Positions 1-7,218 of a stretch of 38,018 nt of DNA are shown here, piece by piece. Source of the stretch: JANLUX01 sp031366005 (GTDB lineage: Bacteria; Bacteroidota; Bacteroidia; AKYH767-A; OLB10); the NCBI GenBank assembly GCA_031366005.1, contig JANLZB010000061.1:1-38018 (forward strand). Reading direction: 5' to 3'. The position numbers and the translations under genes were made by a program. The first letter of the stretch is position 1. Each line of letters starts with the position of its first letter. Below the pieces are notes generated by a model. That model worked only from the letters and a program-made list of their open reading frames with translations. It did no database searches and was not told where the DNA came from.

Positions 1-136
1 GAGTGAGCTTTACGAAAAAACCAAAAAAGTAAATACACGCATTGAACCTCTTTGCATTTCATACAAGCAATATATGAAACCATTACCTGCAAGTATTCTG
101 GAAAGCATTATTAAATCAGGAGTGGTGGTGGTTTAA
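1..136 (+). CDS. Nucleotidyltransferase-like protein, 3' end only
   Basis: An open frame enters from the left edge and stops with TAA at 134-136, leaving the last 44 residues of a protein. The tail has the pattern of small MNT-type nucleotidyltransferases: a lysine-rich helix, then TRIEPL, then a closing ILESIIKSGV-like segment. These proteins usually act with a HEPN or other small partner in toxin-antitoxin modules. It lies 16 bp ahead of a HicB-like antitoxin in the same direction, so the two may form one accessory cassette. The family call rests on a short tail and is tentative; the catalytic GSxxxG/DxD region lies outside the window. Confidence 0.45.
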   Translation, partial: SELYEKTKKVNTRIEPLCISYKQYMKPLPASILESIIKSGVVVV

Positions 137-152
137 TCGGAATTTAAATAGC

Positions 153-374
153 ATGTACAAAGTTGCAGTAATCATTGAACAAGAACCTGATGGAGGATTT
201 GGTGCTTATGTTCCCGACCTTCCGGGTTGTGTTGGTATGGGTGCAACACGAAATGAAACAATGGAAAATATGATTGAAGCAATTCGTTTTCATATCGAAG
301 GAATGATTGAAGAAGGTTTGCCAATTCCTGTTACTACTTCTGAAGCTGAAAATCTTGTAATAGCACTGAATTGA
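153..374 (+). CDS. HicB-family antitoxin-like protein
   Basis: This 73-residue protein is the small partial-RNase-H-like fold of HicB antitoxins: a first strand YKVAVIIEQ, then GGFGAYVPDLPGC, then the helix beginning ATRNETMENMIEAI and the EEGLPIP segment. HicB proteins neutralise the HicA mRNA interferase and may repress their own operon. No HicA-like double-stranded-RNA-binding ORF is visible on either side, and the C-terminal DNA-binding domain of longer HicB proteins is missing, so this is an orphan or is paired with the nucleotidyltransferase-like gene just upstream. It sits directly before a truncated homoserine dehydrogenase fragment, which suggests this cassette landed inside thrA. 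Confidence 0.8.
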   Translation: MYKVAVIIEQEPDGGFGAYVPDLPGCVGMGATRNETMENMIEAIRFHIEGMIEEGLPIPVTTSEAENLVIALN

Positions 375-386
375 AATCATTAAAAA

Positions 387-557
387 ATGAACACGCATCC
401 GTTTTATAATCTTTCAGGAAGTGATAATATTATTTCATTTACAACCGAACGTTACAAAGAACGTCCCTTGGTTATCAAAGGTCCGGGTGCCGGTGCGGAG
501 GTAACTGCTGCAGGTGTGTTTGCGGAGATTATTGGGATTAGTAATTATTTGTCGTAG
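387..557 (+). pseudogene. thrA: C-terminal fragment of homoserine dehydrogenase / ThrA
   Basis: These 56 codons encode the extreme C-terminus of the homoserine dehydrogenase domain of ThrA: HPFYNL, a DNIISF strand, RYKERPLVIKGPGAGAEVTAAGVFAEII. The GPGAGxxVTAxGVxxD-type block is a hallmark of the family. Real ThrA enzymes are about 800 residues long; here an in-frame TAA at 381-383 lies two codons before the ATG, and the sequence upstream is a HicB gene. The rest of thrA must lie beyond the toxin-antitoxin-like genes or be absent. The fragment still heads a thrB-thrC gene order, as expected for a thr operon. It is most likely a remnant of an interrupted gene; the ATG may be fortuitous. Confidence 0.8.
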
Positions 558-578
558 GGAATAATTTTCAAAATAAAA

Positions 579-586
579 TACATTTG
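579..586 (+). promoter_or_regulatory. Bacteroidota -7 promoter element for the ORF6N gene
   Basis: TACATTTG matches the Bacteroidota -7 consensus TAnnTTTG. A start site about 7 bases downstream would fall at the left edge of the 27-bp palindrome at 595-621, so a protein bound to that palindrome would block transcription. The element match is seen directly; its use is inferred. Confidence 0.5.
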
Positions 587-594
587 TACCAATC

Positions 595-621
595 AATGGT
601 ATCACAATTTGTGATACCATT
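595..621. promoter_or_regulatory. 27-bp perfect palindrome, likely operator of the ORF6N gene
   Basis: Two perfect 13-base arms flank one central T, with the core TGGTATCACA-N3-TGTGATACCA. It lies between a -7 element at 579-586 and the ATG at 636, the usual place for an autorepression operator. The same 23-base core, differing only in the 3-base spacer, recurs inside the ORF6N coding region at 838-860. Confidence 0.6.
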
Positions 622-635
622 CAAATTAAAAAGCA

Positions 636-1151
636 ATGGCAACAAGTATTGTTTTGCGCGAAGAAAAAATAGCACAGCAGATTTACTTTTTACGCGGTGA
701 AAAAGTAATGCTGGATTATGATTTAGCGCAACTTTATCAGGTGGAGACAAGAGCGTTGAAGCAAGCAGTAAAACGCAATATGGATAGTTTTCCATCTGAT
801 TTCATGTTTGTACTCAACGCGAAAGAAATAAAATACCTGGTATCACAAAATGTGATACCATCAAAGAGTAAGTTAGGAGGAGCGCTTCCTACCGAACAGG
901 GAGTTGCAATGCTATCGAGTGTTTTAAAAAGTAAACGTGCAAGAAAAGTAAACATTGCAATCATGCGGGCATTTGTGCAAATGCGTAAGTTTCTTGAAAC
1001 GCATAAGGAACTTGCTGCTCAAATAAAAAAGTTGGAGAATAAGCTTGATAAGCACGATACCATTATTCAAAAGATTTTTGAAGCCATCCGTCAATTAATG
1101 CAACCACCTTTAACACCGAGAAAGAAAATTGGTTATAAGAGTTATGAATAA
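636..1151 (+). CDS. ORF6N-domain protein
   Basis: This 171-residue protein carries an N-terminal ORF6N domain (about residues 8-95). The features are YFLRGEKVMLDYDLAQLY, then RNMDSFPSDFMF and LPTEQGVAMLSSVL, which are typical of this phage-related, presumed DNA-binding family. A lysine- and glutamate-rich segment at about 118-160 looks like a coiled coil. The gene sits between the thrA remnant and thrB (34 bp before thrB), where no threonine-pathway gene is expected, so it looks like an insertion. It has its own promoter-like element and palindromic operator, and the same palindrome is repeated within its coding sequence, encoding LVSQNVIP at residues 68-75. The cellular role of ORF6N proteins in bacterial chromosomes is not established. 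Confidence 0.85.
   Translation: MATSIVLREEKIAQQIYFLRGEKVMLDYDLAQLYQVETRALKQAVKRNMDSFPSDFMFVLNAKEIKYLVSQNVIPSKSKLGGALPTEQGVAMLSSVLKSKRARKVNIAIMRAFVQMRKFLETHKELAAQIKKLENKLDKHDTIIQKIFEAIRQLMQPPLTPRKKIGYKSYE
838..860. repeat. Intragenic copy of the ORF6N operator palindrome
   Basis: TGGTATCACA and TGTGATACCA are separated by AAA. The core is identical to the palindrome at 597-619 except for two spacer bases, and lies inside codons 68-75 of the ORF6N gene. It could be a second binding site for repression by looping or roadblock. Confidence 0.65.
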
Positions 1152-1185
1152 CTAACAAATTGCTCCCACATTCGTATATCAAATA

Positions 1186-2115
1186 ATGTCTGATTCAATT
1201 AAAGTTTTTGCTCCTGCAACAGTAGCCAACGTTGGTTGCGGTTTTGATGTGTTGGGTTTTGCGATAAACGGACCCGGAGATAAAATCATCATGCGATTGA
1301 ATGAAACAAAAAAAGTTTCGGTTATATCTATCACAGGTGATAACGGTTCGCTTTCAAAAAACGCAAATGAAAATACTGCAAGTGTTGCGGTGCTTGCAAT
1401 GCTTAAAAAATTAAAATCTAAACAAGGATTAAGTATTGAGTTGCACAAGCAAATGCCGTTGAAAAGCGGCTTAGGTTCGAGTGCGGCAAGTGCAGTTGCG
1501 GGAGTTTTTGCATTGAATGAATTATTGGATCGTCCGTTTTCAAGAGAAGAATTAATTCCGTTTGCAATGGAGGGCGAACGTGTTGCCTGTGGAACTGCTC
1601 ATGCTGATAATGTTGCTCCATCCATGTTAGGCGGATTGGTTTTGGTGCGAAGCTTAAACCCTTTACAGGTTGTTAAAATTAATTCGCCTTCAAAATTATT
1701 TTGCTGTGTAGTGCATCCTCATTTAGAATTGATGACAAAAAAATCACGTGCTGCATTACCTAAACAAATTCCGTTGCAAACAGCAGTAAAGCAATGGGCA
1801 AATGTTGGAGGATTGGTTGCAGGATTTATGAAAAAAGATTTCGCATTAATTGGCTCTTCCATTGAAGATTTTGTTGCTGAACCTAATCGTGCAAAACTGA
1901 TTAAAGGTTTTGAGGAAGTAAAAAAAGCCGCTATGAAATCCGGAGCATTAGGTTGTAGCATTTCGGGTTCAGGTCCTACTGTTTTTGCGTTGAGTGACGA
2001 TAAAGAAAAATGTAAGTCAATTGCAAAGGCGATGCAAAATGCATTTGGGAAATTTAATGTTGGGAGTGAACAGTATGTTTCTAAAATTAATAATGAGGGT
2101 GTGAAAATTATTTGA
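1186..2115 (+). CDS. thrB: Homoserine kinase
   Basis: This 309-residue GHMP-superfamily kinase phosphorylates homoserine to O-phosphohomoserine in threonine synthesis, in the cytoplasm. The N-terminal APATVANVGCGFDVLGFA segment and the ATP-binding motif PLKSGLGSSAAS (residues 91-102) are diagnostic, as is the late SISGSGPTVFAL motif. Length is normal for the family. It is followed by thrC 89 bp later and preceded, beyond the ORF6N gene, by the thrA stub, so it is part of a disturbed thrA-thrB-thrC operon. The ATG at 1186 gives an intact N-terminus. Expression may now depend on the promoter of the inserted ORF6N gene. Confidence 0.95.
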   Translation: MSDSIKVFAPATVANVGCGFDVLGFAINGPGDKIIMRLNETKKVSVISITGDNGSLSKNANENTASVAVLAMLKKLKSKQGLSIELHKQMPLKSGLGSSAASAVAGVFALNELLDRPFSREELIPFAMEGERVACGTAHADNVAPSMLGGLVLVRSLNPLQVVKINSPSKLFCCVVHPHLELMTKKSRAALPKQIPLQTAVKQWANVGGLVAGFMKKDFALIGSSIEDFVAEPNRAKLIKGFEEVKKAAMKSGALGCSISGSGPTVFALSDDKEKCKSIAKAMQNAFGKFNVGSEQYVSKINNEGVKII

Positions 2116-2119
2116 GCTG

Positions 2120-2188
2120 GTCATGCCGAACTTGTTTCGGCATCTGTCTGTTCAATGTTGAGAGATGCTGAAACAAGTTCAGCATGAC
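2120..2188. repeat. REP-like long palindrome between thrB and thrC
   Basis: The arms 2120-2145 and 2163-2188 are 26 bases each and complementary except for two positions, with a 17-base loop. Each arm contains a smaller internal inverted repeat (TGCTGAA...TTCAGCA type). A near-identical element follows thrC at 3529-3602. It may act as an mRNA stabiliser or attenuator and may be mobile. No transposase is visible nearby. Confidence 0.8.
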
Positions 2189-2204
2189 GAGAAAAAAAAT
2201 ATCA

Positions 2205-3503
2205 ATGCAATTATATTCCACAAAAAACAAATCGAAATTATTTTCTCTTGAAGAAGCTGTTGTAAAAGGTTTGCCGGATGACAACGGTTTGTTTATGCCT
2301 TTTGAAATTCCATTGTTGCCAAAATCTTTTTTTCAGGAGATGCAACAAATGCCGTTTCAAGATATTGCTTACACTGTTGCTCAAACACTGGTAGGCGAAA
2401 GTGTTCCAAAAGATGAATTAATAAAGATTGTTCAGCGTGCGGTTAATTTTGAAGCACCAATTATTGAGATAGAGAAAAATATTTATGTACTCGAACTATT
2501 TCATGGACCAACGCTTGCATTTAAAGATTTCGGTGCAAGGTTTATGTCGGGTTTGTTACAATACTTTGTGGGCAAACAAGGAAAAAAACTAACCATCCTT
2601 GTTGCTACTTCTGGTGATACAGGTGGTGCAGTTGCTTCCGGTTTTTATGATGTAGAGGGAATTGAAGTAATCATACTTTATCCGTCAAAAAAAGTGAGTG
2701 GTTTACAGGAAAAGCAACTAACCACACTTGGAAAAAACATTACTGCGTTAGAAGTTGACGGAACATTTGATGATTGCCAGCATTTAGTTAAACAAGCATT
2801 TCTTGACAAGGAAATAAACGAACATCTTAAATTAACTTCTGCAAACTCCATCAACATTGCCAGATTAATTCCGCAAACATTTTATTATTTCAATGCTGTT
2901 GCACAATTAAAAACTATAGAGGAGAAAATTGTTTTTTCTGTTCCCAGTGGAAATTTTGGAAATCTTACAGCAGGATTAATCGCAAAGCGAATGGGATTAC
3001 CAATTCAAAAATTTATTGCTGCAACAAACGCAAATGATATTGTTCCGAACTACTTACTGAACGGAGTTTTTTCTCCCAAAGCAAGTGTTGGAACCATCAG
3101 CAATGCAATGGATGTTGGCAACCCAAGTAATTTTTACCGTATGATGGATTTGTATGAAAACGATCTGGATAAGATTTCAAAAGACATTGTTGGAATAAGC
3201 ATCACCGATCAAGAAACCAAACAAACTATCAAAGAAGTTTTTGAAAATCATCATTACACACTTGACCCACATGGAGCAGTTGGTTATTGTGCTTTGAAAA
3301 AATATGCAGCTGAAAATTCTTTTGACAAAGCCATATTTTTAGAAACTGCTCATCCTGCTAAATTTCCTGAAGTGGTGGAAGAAGTAACTCAAGAAAAAAT
3401 AATTCTTCCCGAACAGTTGTCTTCTTTGATTTCAAAAACCAAAAGTTCTGTTTTGATGAGTAAAGAGTTTGATGGCTTTAAGGAGTTTCTTCTAAATAAT
3501 TAA
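2205..3503 (+). CDS. thrC: Threonine synthase
   Basis: This 432-residue PLP enzyme converts O-phosphohomoserine to threonine. The family signature FHGPTLAFKDFGARF places the PLP lysine at residue 107; ATSGDTGGAVASG and VPSGNFGNLTAG are the phosphate-binding and active-site loops. Length and the N-terminal MQLYSTKNKS segment match type I threonine synthases. I chose the ATG at 2205. An in-frame ATG at 2184 lies inside the REP-like palindrome and would add seven residues (MTRKKIS) outside the usual N-terminus. It is the last gene of the thr operon, and its stop is followed by a second REP-like palindrome that may end or stabilise the transcript. Confidence 0.95.
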   Translation: MQLYSTKNKSKLFSLEEAVVKGLPDDNGLFMPFEIPLLPKSFFQEMQQMPFQDIAYTVAQTLVGESVPKDELIKIVQRAVNFEAPIIEIEKNIYVLELFHGPTLAFKDFGARFMSGLLQYFVGKQGKKLTILVATSGDTGGAVASGFYDVEGIEVIILYPSKKVSGLQEKQLTTLGKNITALEVDGTFDDCQHLVKQAFLDKEINEHLKLTSANSINIARLIPQTFYYFNAVAQLKTIEEKIVFSVPSGNFGNLTAGLIAKRMGLPIQKFIAATNANDIVPNYLLNGVFSPKASVGTISNAMDVGNPSNFYRMMDLYENDLDKISKDIVGISITDQETKQTIKEVFENHHYTLDPHGAVGYCALKKYAAENSFDKAIFLETAHPAKFPEVVEEVTQEKIILPEQLSSLISKTKSSVLMSKEFDGFKEFLLNN

Positions 3504-3528
3504 CAATAAAGTTTGTGATTTCGTTCCC

Positions 3529-3602
3529 TCATGCTGAACTTGTTTCAGCATCTTTCTAATTGTGGTTCGATTTGTAGAGATGCTGAAACAAGTTCAGCAT
3601 GA
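3529..3602. repeat. REP-like long palindrome downstream of thrC
   Basis: Perfect 25-base inverted arms (3529-3553 and 3578-3602) flank a 24-base loop. The arms match those of the palindrome at 2120-2188; the loop differs. It lies 26 bases after the thrC stop and may act as a transcript end or mRNA 3' stabiliser. Confidence 0.8.
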
Positions 3603-3634
3603 CGAGTAAAATGACACACAGCACTATGTTTTCG

Positions 3635-3642
3635 TAACTTTG
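3635..3642 (+). promoter_or_regulatory. -7 promoter element of the secreted nuclease gene
   Basis: TAACTTTG fits the Bacteroidota TAnnTTTG consensus and lies 19 bases before the ATG at 3662, just after the REP-like palindrome. No clear -33 TTTG was seen at the expected distance. Confidence 0.5.
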
Positions 3643-3661
3643 ACGCTGATTAACACATCAC

Positions 3662-5308
3662 ATGACAAAACAATTTCTTTACACATTAATTCTTAGTTTT
3701 TCTTTTTCCTTATCTCAATCACAAACTTTAACTGTGAGTACTTCACAATTAAATTTTGGGATCGCTTATGAAAATGCTCCTGACAGTTTGCAATTAACCA
3801 TAAACAATAATCTTGGAAAAACAGTAAATGTTACAGGACTTCGTTTCTATACTATTTATGGTCAGCCTGCTTTTTCCTGTTCCAATAACAATTTTAGTAT
3901 TGGAGATGGAAACTCGCAAACTGTATGGATAAAATTTTCTCCTCTTCACAACATTTATCACAACTCAGAATTAGTGATTGAAAACGATGCAGCACGTGGA
4001 TTTGTGAGCGTTGATTTAGTTGGACAAGGGCGTTATTCAAAAACTTATTACAATGCAAGTGAGAATTTAGAAGAAGAAGCATTGAAAACAAGCTTGCATA
4101 ATATTACCGGTAACGGATATATTACACTCACTTATAATCCTGCGCGTGACACTATGTTCATGTGGCTTGATAACCAAAGAGTGAACGGGCAGGGTGCAAC
4201 GCAAAACACGTTGGAGTGTGTTTACACAGGCCGTCTTGCAGTTGGTTATATTGATCGATCAGATTGTCAGACCAATGATATGTTTAATACGGAGCACACA
4301 TGGCCGCAGGGATTATTTAATTCATTAGAACCAATGAAAAGCGATTTGCATCATTTATTTCCGACTGATGATATGGCAAACAATACAAGAGCAAGTTATC
4401 CTTTCGGAATGGTTACCACTGCAACATGGAGCGTGGGAGGTTCAAAGTTTGATAACAACACTAATATTTTTGAACCACGCGATCAGCATAAAGGCGAAAC
4501 TGCACGAGCAATGTTGTACTTTGTTATGAGATATCAGAACTATAATAATTTTTTAAATTCACAGGAAGGAATTTTGAAAACATGGAATCATAATTTTTTG
4601 ACATCAACTGTTGAATTAAAGCGCAATGATGATATTTATTCTGTTCAAAACAATCGCAATCCGTTTGTTGACTATCCACAGCTGGCAGATCGCATTACTT
4701 CTTTCTCAACAACTTCGGTGGCACCCACAAATTTTTCAATGGATGAAACACAGAACCAAATCAATTATGGTTTTGTGCTGAATGGTGCTAATACCGTTTA
4801 TCATTATGTGATTGTGAACAATGGAAATCAAACAATACAGTTTAGCAATTTTAATTTATCAAACACATCTATTTTAAGTTTTTCAGGAGGAAGTGGAACA
4901 AATACTACTCTTGCTCCGGGAGAAGCATTGGGCGTGGATATTGATTTACATCCGTCTTCATTGGGAATAATTAACGAAATGCTCTCCTTTCAAACCAATG
5001 TTCCAGGATCCACAACTGTTCAAATTCCAATCATCGCTCAATCTTCAGCTGTTAGTGTGGAAGAAAATAAAACACCTGATGAGATTACGGTTTATCCCAA
5101 TCCGGCAATTGATAAATTATATATCAAAGGAGTGCATAAAAGTACTATCAGTGTCAGCAATGTTTTAGGGCAGCAATTTTATTTGCATTCAAATTCTTTA
5201 AAGGACGAATTGATTTTAGATGTTTCGGATTTGCCTGGAGGAATTTATATTTTGACTTCCGAAGAAAGCAATCATACGCTAGAAAGGCATTGGTTTGTGA
5301 AATACTAA
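3662..5308 (+). CDS. Secreted endonuclease I family nuclease with T9SS sorting domain
   Basis: This is a 548-residue exported nuclease. Residues 1-21 form a signal peptide ending SQSQ. Residues 22-122 resemble an immunoglobulin-like anchor domain (Trp- and Asn-rich beta repeats). Residues ~125-350 are the endonuclease I (EndA/NucM-like) domain, with the signature NTEHTWPQG at 209-217 (catalytic-type His212) and EPMKSDLHHLFPTD with NTRASYPFG after it. A second beta domain spans ~360-465. The last ~75 residues (VYPNPAIDKLYI ... LPGGIYIL) are a type A sorting domain for export and surface attachment by type IX secretion. The likely role is extracellular nucleic acid degradation. It has its own -7 element and stands alone before tRNA-Arg. 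Confidence 0.9.
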   Translation: MTKQFLYTLILSFSFSLSQSQTLTVSTSQLNFGIAYENAPDSLQLTINNNLGKTVNVTGLRFYTIYGQPAFSCSNNNFSIGDGNSQTVWIKFSPLHNIYHNSELVIENDAARGFVSVDLVGQGRYSKTYYNASENLEEEALKTSLHNITGNGYITLTYNPARDTMFMWLDNQRVNGQGATQNTLECVYTGRLAVGYIDRSDCQTNDMFNTEHTWPQGLFNSLEPMKSDLHHLFPTDDMANNTRASYPFGMVTTATWSVGGSKFDNNTNIFEPRDQHKGETARAMLYFVMRYQNYNNFLNSQEGILKTWNHNFLTSTVELKRNDDIYSVQNNRNPFVDYPQLADRITSFSTTSVAPTNFSMDETQNQINYGFVLNGANTVYHYVIVNNGNQTIQFSNFNLSNTSILSFSGGSGTNTTLAPGEALGVDIDLHPSSLGIINEMLSFQTNVPGSTTVQIPIIAQSSAVSVEENKTPDEITVYPNPAIDKLYIKGVHKSTISVSNVLGQQFYLHSNSLKDELILDVSDLPGGIYILTSEESNHTLERHWFVKY

Positions 5309-5323
5309 GTTGCTCAATTAAAT

Positions 5324-5331
5324 TATTTTTG
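5324..5331 (+). promoter_or_regulatory. -7 promoter element of tRNA-Arg
   Basis: TATTTTTG matches TAnnTTTG and lies 13 bases before the first tRNA base, the distance expected for a transcript starting at or just before the tRNA. Confidence 0.55.
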
Positions 5332-5344
5332 CCGCCAATATCCT

Positions 5345-5416
5345 GGTCCCGTAGTTCAATGGATAGAATAGAAGTTTCCTAAACTTTTGATGGAGGTTCG
5401 ATTCCTCTCGGGACTA
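5345..5416 (+). tRNA. tRNA-Arg (anticodon CCT)
   Basis: The cloverleaf can be folded by hand. The acceptor GGTCCCG pairs with CGGGACT. The D stem GTTC pairs with GAAT. The anticodon stem GAAGT/ACTTT encloses the loop TTCCTAA with anticodon CCT. The T stem GGAGG/CCTCT encloses TTCGATT, and the discriminator is A5416. CCA is not encoded. The 3' end (5403-5417) is the left attachment repeat of a 4.1-kb integrative element, and the tRNA remains intact after integration. Confidence 0.92.
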
Positions 5417-5417
5417 C
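5403..5417. repeat. Left attachment site core (attL), 15 bp
   Basis: TCCTCTCGGGACTAC covers the 3' T-arm and acceptor of tRNA-Arg and is repeated exactly and in the same direction at 9488-9502. The tRNA 3' end is a classic target for tyrosine integrases. Confidence 0.9.
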
Positions 5418-5464
5418 TCTAATAGTATTGTTAATCAATTGGTTATACTGTGTTTTATTAGTGT

Positions 5465-5487
5465 AGGGTACACTTGAGGGTACACTT
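5465..5487. repeat. Paired arm-type repeats near the left end
   Basis: AGGGTACACTT occurs at 5465-5475 and 5477-5487, with a 12-bp period. The identical pair, same direction and same period, lies at 9337-9359 near the right end. Such paired short repeats inside both att cores are the expected arm sites of a tyrosine integrase N-terminal domain. Confidence 0.7.
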
Positions 5488-5616
5488 TTTTACTTTGTCC
5501 TCCACTTTTGCCATAGTATTGTGAGAGTGAGAAAACAGGGTTTAGTTAAAATTTGACCTGTACAGGGGTTAAATGAAAAGTATGTAGTTTCAAGTTTAGC
5601 ATACCCGCTCACCCCT

Positions 5617-6072
5617 TTATAAACCAATTTCTTTGAGGCTCTGGTTTTGTTCTGTGGTTTTTTGCCTTATAAATTTATTCATAAGAGTAGGGTTTGTTTC
5701 TTTTAAATTGTGAAAGAATGTTAATAGTTCTTTACCTCTTAATGATTGAAATGTTAATTCTAATTGCTCGGTGCTCTGGTTTGGTTTGGTGGGTTGTGGT
5801 TGTGGTTTTAATGTTTGCTCTGGTTGCTCCAACTGAATTAAAGCGTTCACATAGTTATCTATAAAAGTTTTGCCCTTAATTGTTGTTTCCTTTCGATTAA
5901 ACAAGGCTTTGACTTTGTCACCTGTACTTATACCATCTAATAAATTGGAGCGGTTAAATAGAAGTAATTGCAGTGTGTTTCCTTCATTGGTTTGAAGTTC
6001 TATACTCTGCTTTGTGTTTTGTCCGGTCTGTTGTGGAGGGTGTATGTTAATAATGTTTCCTGTTGTTTCCAT
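5617..6072 (-). CDS. OB-fold ssDNA-binding-like protein
   Basis: This protein has 151 residues from the ATG at 6070-6072, seven bases after the Rep-like stop. An upstream in-frame start at 6114 would overlap that gene by 35 bases and add 14 residues without family character. Residues 1-82 look like an OB-fold: METTGNIINIHP, SIELQT, LQLLLFN, then LLDGISTGDKVKALFNR and GKTFIDNYVNALIQLE. The last two match the GDxVxVxFN...GKxFxNxxAxxI pattern of DUF3127-type single-stranded-DNA-binding-like proteins of Bacteroidota. Residues 83-105 are a Pro/Gln-rich linker and 106-151 a helical tail, a layout like SSB. Its position behind Rep suggests binding of ssDNA replication intermediates. The call is by pattern only. 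Confidence 0.5.
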   Translation of the reverse strand: METTGNIINIHPPQQTGQNTKQSIELQTNEGNTLQLLLFNRSNLLDGISTGDKVKALFNRKETTIKGKTFIDNYVNALIQLEQPEQTLKPQPQPTKPNQSTEQLELTFQSLRGKELLTFFHNLKETNPTLMNKFIRQKTTEQNQSLKEIGL

Positions 6073-6079
6073 AATTTGA

Positions 6080-6844
6080 TTAAATGTTTTGTAAATTAAT
6101 TTCATTTGTTGCATTTACCAGAGGTAATAATATTTTTTGATAGTCTATATTGTTTCTCTCTTGTGAGAGTATTACAAAAACTTCATAGGCTTTGTTTATC
6201 TGGTATCTGCTTTGCTTATTTAGTTTAAGGTGGTTTTTTATTTTGTCAAAATCATAGTTAAATCTCATAAAAAATGTATCCCATCTTTGGGTATCAATAT
6301 CATTTTTAAGTGTGTGTTTATTTGTCATACTGTTATCAATATCTTCATAAATATTTGTGATTATTTTTTCAATGGGGTTGCCTGTACTTGTTAGCACAGA
6401 GTATAAATCATTGCCTTGTATCTGTAGCTTGTTTCTTATTTCGTTTGGATTGTCTATTTTATTTTCAATGCGTAAAATGTTTTTATAATCTTCGCTTTTG
6501 CTCTCTATCTCTTTATTATAAAAAGTTAAATATGTGCTGTGCCCTTTTGTTTGTCTATCATTACTCCTTACTCTTATTCCTGTTTTGTAAGTGTCAACAT
6601 TGTATTTTCTAAATGGAATATTAACTAACTGATTAATATAAGTTGTTAAGTCCTCTACAAAAACATCATTTGTTAAATGCAATCTGCTTACTGTACACTC
6701 TGTATAAATGTCGTGGTTTAACAAGTCAGGTGAAAACAAATGAATGTTACTTTCATTAATTAATTGCCCTTTTGCTTTACCTCTTATTTCAATCGGATAA
6801 AGCAAATGAGGTAATTTTATTTTTAAATAATCAAATTCGTTCAC
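6080..6844 (-). CDS. Putative replication initiation (Rep-like) protein
   Basis: This 254-residue protein starts at GTG (6842-6844), two bases after the stop of the HTH gene. Features recall the phage/plasmid replication initiation factor families (gene II/X and Rep_trans types): a beta strand-like CTVSRLHLTND at residues 50-60, where those families have a VSRIDLxxDF-like motif, then HSTYLTFYNKEIE at 102-114 (compare LRIYDKxxE), then ILRIENKI at 123-130 (compare the RxExxL strand). Tyrosines at 105 and 109 and several later ones are candidates for DNA cleavage; no classical HUH motif is visible. Neighbours (ssDNA-binding-like protein after it, repeat-rich core upstream) support a replication role. 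Residues 195-254 are helical and lysine/asparagine-rich. Identity is unproven. Confidence 0.45.
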   Translation of the reverse strand: MNEFDYLKIKLPHLLYPIEIRGKAKGQLINESNIHLFSPDLLNHDIYTECTVSRLHLTNDVFVEDLTTYINQLVNIPFRKYNVDTYKTGIRVRSNDRQTKGHSTYLTFYNKEIESKSEDYKNILRIENKIDNPNEIRNKLQIQGNDLYSVLTSTGNPIEKIITNIYEDIDNSMTNKHTLKNDIDTQRWDTFFMRFNYDFDKIKNHLKLNKQSRYQINKAYEVFVILSQERNNIDYQKILLPLVNATNEINLQNI

Positions 6845-6846
6845 TG

Positions 6847-7113
6847 TTAAATCTTGGTTTTATCTTGTTTTATAGTTGCATAGTGGTTAATGAATGAATA
6901 ATCATTTATAAAGTTTTCGATTTGCTCTTGTGAATAATATTTAATGCGCCCCACCTTTACAGGTTGTACATTGTATTGATTAATCCACTTTCTAAACTTT
7001 TTGTAGAATGTATTATAGGGTGTAAATGCACCCTCTAAATGAATTTCAAATTCGATGTGGGCTTGTGTAATGCTGTAATACTTTTTACTGTTAATCAGTG
7101 TTGCTATATTCAT
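6847..7113 (-). CDS. Small HTH DNA-binding protein
   Basis: This 88-residue basic protein resembles excisionase or MerR-type winged-helix domains. It has YYSITQAHIEFE as the first helix-turn, a recognition-like segment NTFYKKFRKWINQ, then VQPVKVGRIKYYSQEQIENFINDY, which is the usual wing and closing helix (V.VGR..YY....I..F). It is the first gene of the leftward operon, two bases ahead of the Rep-like GTG, so the two are probably translated together. In this position it may regulate Rep or load it at the origin, comparable to small regulators in front of rep in other elements. Upstream lies the repeat-rich non-coding core. Confidence 0.55.
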   Translation of the reverse strand: MNIATLINSKKYYSITQAHIEFEIHLEGAFTPYNTFYKKFRKWINQYNVQPVKVGRIKYYSQEQIENFINDYSFINHYATIKQDKTKI

Positions 7114-7218
7114 TGCTCTGCGATTTATTTTAAATAGATAATAAAAAAGGTTTTTAATAAAAAGTGAATGATTGTTACATTAACTCATTGATTTTAAACA
7201 GAAAATAATTTTGCTTTG

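Noticed and set aside
2184..2204. Upstream start for thrC at 2184
   Set aside because: That ATG is part of the REP-like palindrome arm and adds seven residues that do not fit the family; ATG 2205 gives the normal N-terminus.
6388..6612. Plus-strand frame opposite the Rep-like gene
   Set aside because: It is Cys/Phe/Leu-rich, as expected for the complement of an Asn/Lys/Asp-rich coding sequence, and has no family likeness.
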